39,600 nucleotides of DNA from positions 1 through 39,600 of the forward strand of contig JAHCIP010000014.1 of the NCBI GenBank assembly GCA_026129165.1, in the 5' to 3' direction. Below the pieces are notes generated by a model. It searched no databases. It was given only the letters and a program-made list of their open reading frames with translations, and was not told the origin of the DNA. This DNA comes from Anaerolineae bacterium. GTDB lineage: Bacteria; Chloroflexota; Anaerolineae; Epilineales; JAHCIE01. Shown here in pieces: positions 14,353 through 20,600 of the stretch. Position 1 is the stretch's first letter. The number at the start of each line of letters is the position of its first letter. The position numbers and the translations under genes are program-made.

Positions 14353-16362
14353 CTACCGTGTCGGCACAGGGTTACGTAACGTCTGGGTCAGGGCGCGTTG
14401 GATACGTTCGAGATCGAGGGACACATGCTGCACGCGGACGGCGTAGCGGCTCACGCTGGCCTCGTCGCCGTCACTGTTGGCATCGGCCTGTAAATATTCG
14501 AGTTGAGTTAGCTCTTGCTTGCGCTGGCCCTCGCGCAGACGCAAGAGGGTAATGAGCGCCTCGCGCTCGACGGCGTCGTCCTGGAGCACCGGTGACCGTG
14601 CCATACCCTGCTCGATGAAGGCCAGGTGGGCGTCGAGGACACCATCGGCCAGTGGCTTCCCGAGCAGGGCCGCCAAGAGGGCCTGGTTATCGGCCTGGCT
14701 GAAGTCGGCCTCGCCGAGGGGTGTCATACCCTGGTCCGTTAAGAGCTTCTGGACGCGGGCCAATGTGTGCGGGGCGCGCAGCAGCAGGCCCAGGATGTAC
14801 TCCTCCCGCCCGAACAGGCGGGTCGCGGACCGAGGCGCCTGGGCAGGTCTTGTACCTGCCCCTACCCGATCGGACGGGGTCTGTAGCGGCGGGCCTTGTG
14901 CCCGCCCTGTCCCTACGTACCCTCCACCTGTCCGGTCGGGCGCGGTGACCGCGCCCCTACCCATGTCGCCCTCACCCCCCTCTCGCTCCCCCCGCAGGCG
15001 GGGGGATGGAGGGGTAGACGACCGGCGCAGGGTCCGAAACTGCTGGGTCAACTGGCGCTCGTCCACACGGGTCAGACGGGCCAGCCATTGGAGATAGTGG
15101 GCCTGTTCGACCGGGCTATCCAGTTCGTCGCGGATCACCTGTAAGAGGCGCGTGACCGCCTCGGCCTTACCTGTTGGCGTGTTCAGGTCCAGGTCACTGA
15201 CCAGGGCCGTAAAGTAGTAGTCGGGAACAGGCTTGGCCTGGGCCACGCGCCGTTCCCACTCAGCCGGGTTCTGCTTGACCAGGTCATCCGGGTCCAGGCC
15301 CGGCGGCAGGAGGGCGATACGCAGTTCGACGGCCCGCTTCTCGACGGTATTGAGCCGGCCGCCCGGCCCCGGCATGCGCCGCTTCTGGGTCGCCACGGCC
15401 TGCGCCGCGACCTGGAGGCCGCGCAAGGTGGCCGCGTTGCCTGCCGTGTCGGCATCCAGGGCCAGGACCAGGATGGTCGCGTGGCGGGCGGCCAGGGCCA
15501 CCTGGGCCTCGGTGAGGGCCGTGCCCAGCGAGGCGACGACGTTGTGGAAGCCGCGCTGGTGCAGGCTGACCACATCCATGTAGCCCTCGACGACGACCAC
15601 CGTTCCCGTGCGCCGTACAGCGTCCTTCGCCAAGTCCAACGCGTACAGCCCCGCGCCCTTGTCGAACAGCTCTGTCCCCGGCGAGTTCAGGTACTTGGGC
15701 GTGGCGTCGGCCAGCGTCCGCCCGCCGAAGCCGATGACCCGGCCGCGCTCGTCCCGAATGGGGAAGACCAGGCGGGCGCGGAAGCGGTCGTAGTGGCCGC
15801 CGCCCTCGCGCTCGACGGCCAGCCCGCCCAGGGCGATGTCCTCGGCGCGGAAGCCGCGCGCCTGAAGGCTGGTGAGCAGGTGGTCCCAACTGTCCAGGGC
15901 GTAGCCCAGGCCGAAGCGGTCGCGCGTGGCGTCGTCTACTTGCCGCTGTTGGAGGTAGGCGCGGGCCGGGGCGGCCGCCGGCGCGTTGAGCAGGCTATTG
16001 TAAAAGAGGCTGGCGGCGGCGGCGTGGATGTCGTAGAGACGCTGCCGCGCCGTGTCCTCGGCCTGGTCGGTCGGGGTACGCGGTTTGAGTTCGACGCCAG
16101 CCCGGTCGGCCAGCAGGCGCAGGGCTTCGGCAAAGTCTACGCTTTCGGCGCGTTGGATGAAGGAGAAGATGTCGCCACCCGTACTACAGGCGCCGAAGCA
16201 GTGCCAAGTCTGACGGTCCGGGTTGACCACGAAGGAGGGGGTCTTTTCGGAGTGAAAGGGGCAGAGGCCCTTGAAGGTGCGGCCGGCCTTCTTGAGTTGG
16301 ACGTAGCCGCCCACGACATCCACGATGTCGAGCCGCGCCTTGATCTCGTCGGTGACACTCAC
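14353..16362 (-). CDS. dnaG: DNA primase DnaG with an in-frame repeat insertion
   Basis: 669 residues from GTG 16362, chosen because GGGAGGGA lies just upstream and the promoter at 16395-16423 excludes the longer frame from 16440. DnaG makes RNA primers at the replication fork. Zinc-binding CHC2 domain: C34-x2-H37-x17-C55-x3-C59; the last pair is CFGAC where most primases have CFGC. Then the RNAP-basic region and TOPRIM ('[17 protein letters not shown]', '[12 protein letters not shown]'). Residues ~446-509, at the junction to the helicase-interacting C-terminal domain, are encoded by a hairpin-rich composite repeat ([16 protein letters not shown]-like, low complexity) that keeps the frame. 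The C-terminal domain resumes at '[16 protein letters not shown]'. Confidence 0.95.
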   Translation of the reverse strand: MSVTDEIKARLDIVDVVGGYVQLKKAGRTFKGLCPFHSEKTPSFVVNPDRQTWHCFGACSTGGDIFSFIQRAESVDFAEALRLLADRAGVELKPRTPTDQAEDTARQRLYDIHAAAASLFYNSLLNAPAAAPARAYLQQRQVDDATRDRFGLGYALDSWDHLLTSLQARGFRAEDIALGGLAVEREGGGHYDRFRARLVFPIRDERGRVIGFGGRTLADATPKYLNSPGTELFDKGAGLYALDLAKDAVRRTGTVVVVEGYMDVVSLHQRGFHNVVASLGTALTEAQVALAARHATILVLALDADTAGNAATLRGLQVAAQAVATQKRRMPGPGGRLNTVEKRAVELRIALLPPGLDPDDLVKQNPAEWERRVAQAKPVPDYYFTALVSDLDLNTPTGKAEAVTRLLQVIRDELDSPVEQAHYLQWLARLTRVDERQLTQQFRTLRRSSTPPSPRLRGEREGGEGDMGRGAVTAPDRTGGGYVGTGRAQGPPLQTPSDRVGAGTRPAQAPRSATRLFGREEYILGLLLRAPHTLARVQKLLTDQGMTPLGEADFSQADNQALLAALLGKPLADGVLDAHLAFIEQGMARSPVLQDDAVEREALITLLRLREGQRKQELTQLEYLQADANSDGDEASVSRYAVRVQHVSLDLERIQRALTQTLRNPVPTR
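14838..15008. repeat. Family B composite repeat inside dnaG
   Basis: Four successive GC-rich hairpins: GGGCAGGT...ACCTGCCC (from 14841), GGCGGGC...GCCCGCC (~14889-14908), GGGCGCGGT-GACCGCGCCC (~14938-14956) and CCCCCCGC-ag-GCGGGGGG (14988-15005), joined by CCCTAC/GTCCCTAC pieces like those of the other family B copies. The whole stretch is read through as part of dnaG without a stop or frameshift. Confidence 0.8.
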
Positions 16363-16394
16363 GCTCTTCCCTCCCAGCCCTCTCAGCGTGGGAA

Positions 16395-16423
16395 AGTGTA
16401 GCACGGTCGAGCCTAGTGTGCAA
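16395..16423 (-). promoter_or_regulatory. Promoter of the dnaG-rpoD-yvcK operon
   Basis: On the minus strand TTGCAC (16418-16423), 17-base spacer, TACACT (16395-16400). Predicted start near 16388, 26 bases before the GTG start at 16362. Confidence 0.7.
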
Positions 16424-16503
16424 AAGCGCAGGGGGGTCACAGGGATAGAAAACGGGTTCTTTTTCCCTACATCTAACCCACATCGAGCCTACAAGTTATA
16501 TAC

Positions 16504-16608
16504 AAAGGACGAAGGACAAAGGACGAAAGACCAAGAAGACGGGACGGAGGACGAAGGCGTCCTTGGTACCCCCTCATTCCTCCGTCTTCCGTCCTTCGTC
16601 CTCCGTCA
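16504..16608. repeat. Family E repeat (GGACGAAGGAC units) at the 3' end of the STAND gene
   Basis: Purine-rich units (GGACGAAGGAC, GGACGGAGGACGAAGG) on the left face pyrimidine-rich complementary units (TCCGTCTTCCGTCCTTCGTC, 16580-16599) on the right, giving a long degenerate hairpin. The right arm encodes the last ~13 residues (LTEDEGRKTEE) and stop of the STAND gene on the minus strand. The remaining gap up to the dnaG promoter shows nothing else. Confidence 0.8.
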
Positions 16609-18931
16609 GCGATTCCAGCCTCCGCCGCGCCTGCTGCGTATCCCTGTGGTCCCGCCCTAGCACCGTCTCAAAGATACGCACGGCACGTTCATACTGAACA
16701 CGGGCCGCCGCCCCGTCGCCTTGGTCATACAGGACAGCGCCCAGGTGGGTGAGGGTGTAGGCCACCTCGGGGTGGTCGGGGCCAAGCTTGTCTTCCCGGA
16801 TACTCAGGGCGCGCTCAAGGCGAGCACGGGCGCGGGGGAGATCCCCTTGCGCCTGGAACACCAGGCCCAGGCTATGGAGGCGGCTGGCGACATCGGGGTG
16901 ATCGGAGCCTAGCGTGATCTCGCTGATACGCAGCGAACGTTCGAGATGGACCCGGGCGGCAGCTAGCTCGCCCAATTCGCGCAGGATGGTCCCCAGGCGC
17001 CCCAGTCGCTTCGCCGTGTTAGGATGGTCAGGGCCAAACGCGGCTTCCGTAATGTGTAGCGAGCGCTCCTGGAAGGCGCGCGCGGTAGATAACTCACCTT
17101 GCGCCCGCAGGACATCCACGAGATTGTTGAGGATGATGGCGATGACGGGATGGTCTGGGCCTCGGATCGCCTCCTCGATGCCTAAAGCGCGCTCATAGTG
17201 AGCGCGGGCGAGGGGCAAGTCCCCCAGCTCGTATAGGACCAGGGCCAGATTGTTGCAGCTCTCGGCTACATCAGGATGATCGGGGCCGAGATGGGCCTCG
17301 CGCAGGCGCAACGCACGCTCAATAGCCGCCTGCGCGGCCCGATATTGCGCCCGGCTCCACAGGTACAGCCCGCCCTGACTGAGGAGAGTCGCCGTCTCCG
17401 CCCAGGCCACCCCCAGCGCCTCCGCCGCCTCGGTCGCCTGGAAGCCATGGGGCAGTAGACGCTCACAGAGAGGCCAGTTGCGGTAGTCGTCGGTGTCCTC
17501 TGGCACCGCCGCGTTCACCACGCGCACCGCCGCCGACGCCCAGGTCCGCGTCGCGTCGGCGTCCAGGCGGGCGCGGGTCACGGCCTGGACGAGACGGTGG
17601 AGGGACAGTACGGTGGTTAGTGGTTGGTGGTCAGTGGTCAGTGGCGGTGTGGCGGCCTGTCCTCCGTCCTCCGTCCTTCGTCCTCCGTCAGCCTGGACCT
17701 CCACCAGCGAGTAGTCGCCCAGCAGGCCCAGGGCGTCGGGAAGGTCCAACTCGTCGGTCACACAGGCAGCCAGGCGTTCGGGCAAGTGCTCGGCCCAGGT
17801 GACAATGGCGTCCAGCGGGATGTGGTCTGGCGCGAAGAAGGCGCACAGCCGCAGCAGGTCGGCGGCGGCTGGCATAGCCGTTTCGACGTGCTCGAAGGCC
17901 AGCGCCCACGTCGTCGCCACGGTAGCCGGGTAGTCCTGGCTCGGCTTCTCCTTTTCCAGCAGCGCCAGGTGATATTTGCCGTACAGAGCGAGATATTGGG
18001 CCAGGGGCAGACGCCGCCGGTCTATGTACGCGGCTGCCTGCTCTATCGCAAGCGGTAGCCCGCCCAACTCCCGCGCCAATGCCTGGGCGCTCGCCTCGTC
18101 CACCTGCCCCGTCCGTCGCAGCAGCATGGCCGCCGCTTCGTCCTCCGTCAGTGGCGGCGCCTCCACTACGCGCGCCAGCCCGCCCCAGGCTCGGTAGCGC
18201 GATGTCATCAGCACATGCCCTCGCAGCGGGCGCGGCAGGTAGCGCTTCACGTCCTCGGGCCGCTCAACGTTATCCAGCGTCAGCAGCCAGCCGTCGTGCT
18301 CTCCCAGCCAGCGTAACGCGGCGTCTACTGCCAGCCGTTGCTGCTGCGTCCTGGCCTCGACCAGCTCCAGGCGCTCGGCCAGTTGTGCGAACTGGTTTGG
18401 GATCGTCGCCGCCACCTCTGCGTCCACCCACCATATGACCGCGTAGTCGTCCTGGTAGCGGTAGGCATACTCCACCGCCGTCTGTGTCTTGCCAATGCCC
18501 CCCAGGCCGACGATAGCCTGGGGCAGCGCCGTCCCGTCCGTCGTCAGCGCACGGCGCAGGTCAGCCAGCAAGTCCTTGCGGCCCATAAAGTTGGGGTTGC
18601 GGAGGTGCGTGATATTCCAGATAGAGGAGTGGGTGGCGGGGGAGTAGGTGGTGGGGGTAGTGGTGGATGAGTGGAGGGTGGGCAGGTCGTCGAGGAGGTA
18701 GCCGCGCTCGTTGCGCCGCAGCCAATCGAATAGGGGGGCGAAGTCGCGCCGCACCTGGGGATGCTCGACCAGGGCGATGACCCGTTCGCTAAAGGTCGCC
18801 CCCGGCAGGTCGGCATAGCGAAGGCCGAGGTCATGGCACACAATGGGCAACTCGGTATCCGCGAGGCCATCCACCAACCGCGCCCGTAACGCCGCCCGCC
18901 CCTTCTCGTCCAGCACAGTCCGCTCCGCCAT
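16574..18931 (-). CDS. STAND NTPase: EAD-like, NB-ARC and TPR domains
   Basis: 785 residues. Residues ~8-85 are a small helical domain ('LRARLVDGLADTELPIVCHD', 'ADLPGATFSERVIALVEH') of the effector-associated (EAD, death-like) type that recruits partner effectors. NB-ARC ATPase follows: 'FMGRKDLL', P-loop GLGGIGKTQ (~141-149), 'WLLTLDNVE' Walker B, 'VLMTSRY' sensor and 'ELGGLPLAIEQAAAYI'. From ~540 to the end come kinesin-light-chain-like TPRs (LGPDHPDVAESCNNLALVLYELG type, about six). Such proteins are thought to act as signal-triggered switches in conflict/defence or developmental signalling. No effector gene with a matching EAD is seen here. Residues ~413-440 and the last ~13 residues are encoded by dispersed repeats. 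Specific function unknown. Confidence 0.85.
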   Translation of the reverse strand: MAERTVLDEKGRAALRARLVDGLADTELPIVCHDLGLRYADLPGATFSERVIALVEHPQVRRDFAPLFDWLRRNERGYLLDDLPTLHSSTTTPTTYSPATHSSIWNITHLRNPNFMGRKDLLADLRRALTTDGTALPQAIVGLGGIGKTQTAVEYAYRYQDDYAVIWWVDAEVAATIPNQFAQLAERLELVEARTQQQRLAVDAALRWLGEHDGWLLTLDNVERPEDVKRYLPRPLRGHVLMTSRYRAWGGLARVVEAPPLTEDEAAAMLLRRTGQVDEASAQALARELGGLPLAIEQAAAYIDRRRLPLAQYLALYGKYHLALLEKEKPSQDYPATVATTWALAFEHVETAMPAAADLLRLCAFFAPDHIPLDAIVTWAEHLPERLAACVTDELDLPDALGLLGDYSLVEVQADGGRRTEDGGQAATPPLTTDHQPLTTVLSLHRLVQAVTRARLDADATRTWASAAVRVVNAAVPEDTDDYRNWPLCERLLPHGFQATEAAEALGVAWAETATLLSQGGLYLWSRAQYRAAQAAIERALRLREAHLGPDHPDVAESCNNLALVLYELGDLPLARAHYERALGIEEAIRGPDHPVIAIILNNLVDVLRAQGELSTARAFQERSLHITEAAFGPDHPNTAKRLGRLGTILRELGELAAARVHLERSLRISEITLGSDHPDVASRLHSLGLVFQAQGDLPRARARLERALSIREDKLGPDHPEVAYTLTHLGAVLYDQGDGAAARVQYERAVRIFETVLGRDHRDTQQARRRLESLTEDEGRKTEE
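17608..17690. repeat. Mixed family D/E repeat inside the STAND gene
   Basis: TGGTTAGTGGTTGGTGGTCAG-like units on the left side (each shorter than one helical turn) followed by CCTCCGTCCTTCGTCCTCCGTC-like units on the right. The two halves are not complementary to each other, as if halves of two different elements were joined. It encodes a low-complexity stretch (GGRRTEDGGQAAT then TTDHQPLTTV) in frame between the NB-ARC winged-helix region and the TPRs. Confidence 0.7.
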
Positions 18932-18967
18932 CCCGCCTCCTACCCCCTCCCTGTCAACTCTGCGTCA

Positions 18968-18976
18968 ACTATAGCA
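18968..18976 (-). promoter_or_regulatory. Extended -10 element of the STAND gene
   Basis: On the minus strand TGC-TATAGT (18976-18968), an extended -10 box, with no clear -35. The start of transcription would be near 18961, 30 bases before the ATG at 18931, which has GGAGG upstream. Confidence 0.4.
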
Positions 18977-19055
18977 CACCCCGGCCCCGCCGTCCAACGG
19001 CCTTGTCATTTGTATCGGAATGAGTCGGGCTTCACGCGCTCGCCTCGGCAACCCG

Positions 19056-19086
19056 TTGACATCCCGCGTATATTGTGGTAATATAC
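19056..19086 (+). promoter_or_regulatory. brnTA promoter with palindromic operator
   Basis: TTGACA (19056-19061), 17-base spacer, TAATAT (19079-19084). A perfect inverted repeat GTATATT-gtggt-AATATAC (19068-19086) covers the -10 box. BrnA-type antitoxins of the ribbon-helix-helix class bind such sites to repress their own operon. The expected transcription start (about 19091) coincides with the ATG of brnT. Confidence 0.75.
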
Positions 19087-19090
19087 ATCC

Positions 19091-19390
19091 ATGCTAGACC
19101 TCAAGTCTCTCGATGGTTTTGACTGGGATGAAGGTAACCAGACTAAAAACCGGGACCGCCACCATGTCTCCATCGTGGAGTGCGAGGAAGCCTTCTTCAA
19201 CACACCTCTACTGTTGCGTGAGGATACACGTCATTCAACTCACGAACTGCGCTATTACGTTCTAGGACAGACGAATACGGGGCGGCCTCTGTTCATCGCC
19301 TTCACGGTACGAGGAACAAAGATTAGGGTGATTTCAGCTCGACAGATGAACCGGAAAGAGCGGTATCTCTATGACCAAACCACTCCCTGA
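19091..19390 (+). CDS. brnT: BrnT family type II toxin
   Basis: 99 residues. BrnT is a RelE-fold ribonuclease that arrests translation. Seen: 'GFDWDEGNQTKNRDRHHVSI' at the N-terminus (the family's FEWDP-KA--N--KHGVSF block), 'ECEEAFFNTPLLLRED', 'LRYYVLGQTNTGRPLFIAFTVRG' and the C-terminal 'IRVISARQMNRKERYLY', whose Arg residues belong to the catalytic set. The seven residues before the usual domain start are extra. There is no Shine-Dalgarno site and the promoter places transcription start at or next to the ATG, so a leaderless mRNA is likely. It overlaps the antitoxin gene by 20 bases. The toxin-before-antitoxin order is normal for this family. Confidence 0.9.
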   Translation: MLDLKSLDGFDWDEGNQTKNRDRHHVSIVECEEAFFNTPLLLREDTRHSTHELRYYVLGQTNTGRPLFIAFTVRGTKIRVISARQMNRKERYLYDQTTP

Positions 19391-19661
19391 GTTTAAGGAC
19401 GAAGATGAGGAGCGCGAGTTCTGGGCGACCCACGACTCCACCGAGTATCTCGACTGGAGCCAGGCGCAGCGTATCGTTCTGCCCAACCTCAAGCCCTCGA
19501 CCAAGACCATCTCGCTGCGTTTACCCGAATCCATGCTCAACGAACTGCGCCTCCTGGCTAACAAGTGGGATGTCCCTTATCAATCACTGATTAAGGTCTT
19601 TCTTCAGGAGCGCCTTGACCAAGAAAGGGCCAACTATGCTCACGACCGCCAACCTGGCTGA
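19371..19661 (+). CDS. brnA: BrnA/CopG-type antitoxin
   Basis: 96 residues. N-terminal toxin-neutralising stretch 'PEFKDEDEEREFWATHDSTE' and 'YLDWSQAQRIVLPNLKPS', then a ribbon-helix-helix DNA-binding domain: strand 'TKTISLRLPESML', helix 'NELRLLANKWDV', helix 'PYQSLIKVFLQERLDQE'. This is the CopG-antitoxin form that pairs with BrnT. It should bind both the toxin and the palindrome at 19068-19086. Its end overlaps the start of the Uma2 gene by 26 bases, so the third gene is probably translated from the same mRNA. Confidence 0.9.
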   Translation: MTKPLPEFKDEDEEREFWATHDSTEYLDWSQAQRIVLPNLKPSTKTISLRLPESMLNELRLLANKWDVPYQSLIKVFLQERLDQERANYAHDRQPG

Positions 19662-20250
19662 ACGCGAGGCGCTGGTCCTCCACCTGGGGCCGGCCACCCG
19701 CCTGTCTGACGCCCAGTTCTTCGACCTGTGCCAGCAGAACCGCGACCTCCGCTTCGAGCAAAGCGCGACAGGAGACATCATCATCCTGTCACCCGCAGGG
19801 GGTGAATCAAGCGCCGGTAACGCCGAACTTACAATACAACTGGGCATGTGGTCTAAACGAGACGGAACAGGCGTCGCCTTCGACTCTTCGGCCGGCTTCA
19901 GGCTGCCCAATGGGGCCACACGCTCGCCTGACGCCGCCTGGATTCTCAAGTCCCACCTGGTGAGCCTGAGCCGAAGCCAGAAGCGCGGCTTCATCCCCCT
20001 CTGCCCCGACTTCGTCGCCGAGTTGCGCTCCCCCACCGACTCGCTTGCCGTCCTCCAGGCCAAGCTCGACGAGTACCTCGCCAACGGCGCGCGGCTGGGC
20101 TGGCTCCTCGACCCCGAAGCGCGGACTGTCTACGTCTACCGCCCCGGCCAGCCCGTGCAGCGCCTCGACAACCCGGCCCGGGTCAGCGGCGACCCCGTTC
20201 TGCCCGGCTTTGTCCTCGACCTCCACCCCATCTGGGAGCCAGGGTGGTAA
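19636..20250 (+). CDS. Uma2 family (DUF820) endonuclease-like protein
   Basis: 204 residues from ATG 19636; an upstream TTG at 19615 is possible but less likely. Uma2 proteins have a PD-(D/E)xK nuclease fold and are greatly expanded in Chloroflexi and cyanobacteria; their natural role is unsettled. Seen: 'FEQSATGDIIILSPAGGESSA', 'GFRLPNGATRSPDAAWI' (active-site Asp), 'FVAELRSPTDSLAVLQAKLDEY' (Glu, then Lys in the following helix), 'GARLGWLLDPEARTVYVYRP' and 'LPGFVLDLHPIWEP'. All core motifs are present. It overlaps brnA upstream and shares a TAATG junction with the next gene, so it belongs to the brnTA transcript. Confidence 0.9.
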   Translation: MLTTANLAEREALVLHLGPATRLSDAQFFDLCQQNRDLRFEQSATGDIIILSPAGGESSAGNAELTIQLGMWSKRDGTGVAFDSSAGFRLPNGATRSPDAAWILKSHLVSLSRSQKRGFIPLCPDFVAELRSPTDSLAVLQAKLDEYLANGARLGWLLDPEARTVYVYRPGQPVQRLDNPARVSGDPVLPGFVLDLHPIWEPGW

Positions 20251-20474
20251 TGACACAACCCATTAATTTGCTAGACGTGGTAGCTCTTACGGTTGACCTA
20301 CTCCAGTACAACCTGTGGCGCGGACAGGTCGGCACGGTGGTCGAAGTGCTAGCCAATGGGGCCGCCTTCGAGGTCGAGTTCAGCGACCGCGAGGGCCGTA
20401 CCTACGAGTCGCTGGGCCTACGCCCCGACCAGCTTATGGTCCTCCACTACGAACCCCTCACCGCCACCGGCTGA
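20250..20474 (+). CDS. DUF4926 family small protein
   Basis: 74 residues from ATG 20250, which overlaps the TAA of the Uma2 gene. The chain 'LLDVVALTVDLLQYNLWRGQ' - 'VGTVVEVLANGAAFEVEFSD' - 'REGRTYESLGLRPDQLMVLH' is the complete DUF4926 pattern: a small beta-barrel often found next to toxin-antitoxin or Uma2/DUF6883 genes. Function unknown. An immunity- or antitoxin-like role is only guessed from neighbourhoods. Its stop codon TGA is the first triplet of the left arm of a family E repeat. Confidence 0.8.
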   Translation: MTQPINLLDVVALTVDLLQYNLWRGQVGTVVEVLANGAAFEVEFSDREGRTYESLGLRPDQLMVLHYEPLTATG

Positions 20475-20564
20475 CGGAGGACAAAAGACGAAAGACGGAG
20501 GACAGAAAGCAGAAGGCAGAAGGCAGCTTACCGCCTTCCGCCTTCCGCCTTCCATCCTCCGTCA
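20472..20564. repeat. Family E inverted repeat carrying the DUF4926 stop codon
   Basis: Terminal arms TGACGGAGGA (20472-20481) and TCCTCCGTCA (20555-20564) are perfectly complementary. Inside them AGGCAGAAGGCAG-type units face CCGCCTTCCGCCTTCC-type units. The TGA of the left end is the stop codon of the DUF4926 gene. Confidence 0.85.
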
Positions 20565-20567
20565 CCT

Positions 20568-20595
20568 ACGCATCACGCATCACGCATCACGCATT
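20568..20595. repeat. Heptamer tandem repeat (ACGCATC x4)
   Basis: Three perfect copies of ACGCATC and a fourth with one change (ACGCATT), directly after the family E element and 5 bases before the ppdK stop codon (convergent). Too short and regular for a CRISPR. Confidence 0.85.
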
Positions 20596-20600
20596 ACCCA

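Noticed and set aside
13566-14552. 328-codon plus-strand frame opposite rpoD
   Set aside because: It is a shadow of rpoD and the dnaG end, with low-complexity Arg/Leu/Gln composition and no motif.
15481-16401. 306-codon plus-strand frame opposite dnaG
   Set aside because: It is a shadow frame; its sequence mirrors primase codons and crosses the dnaG promoter.
16363-16440. Longer dnaG start at 16440
   Set aside because: A promoter (16395-16423) lies between it and the GTG at 16362, which has a strong ribosome site and starts at the conserved N-terminus.
20568-20595. CRISPR array
   Set aside because: The units are 7 bases long and contiguous, with no spacers.
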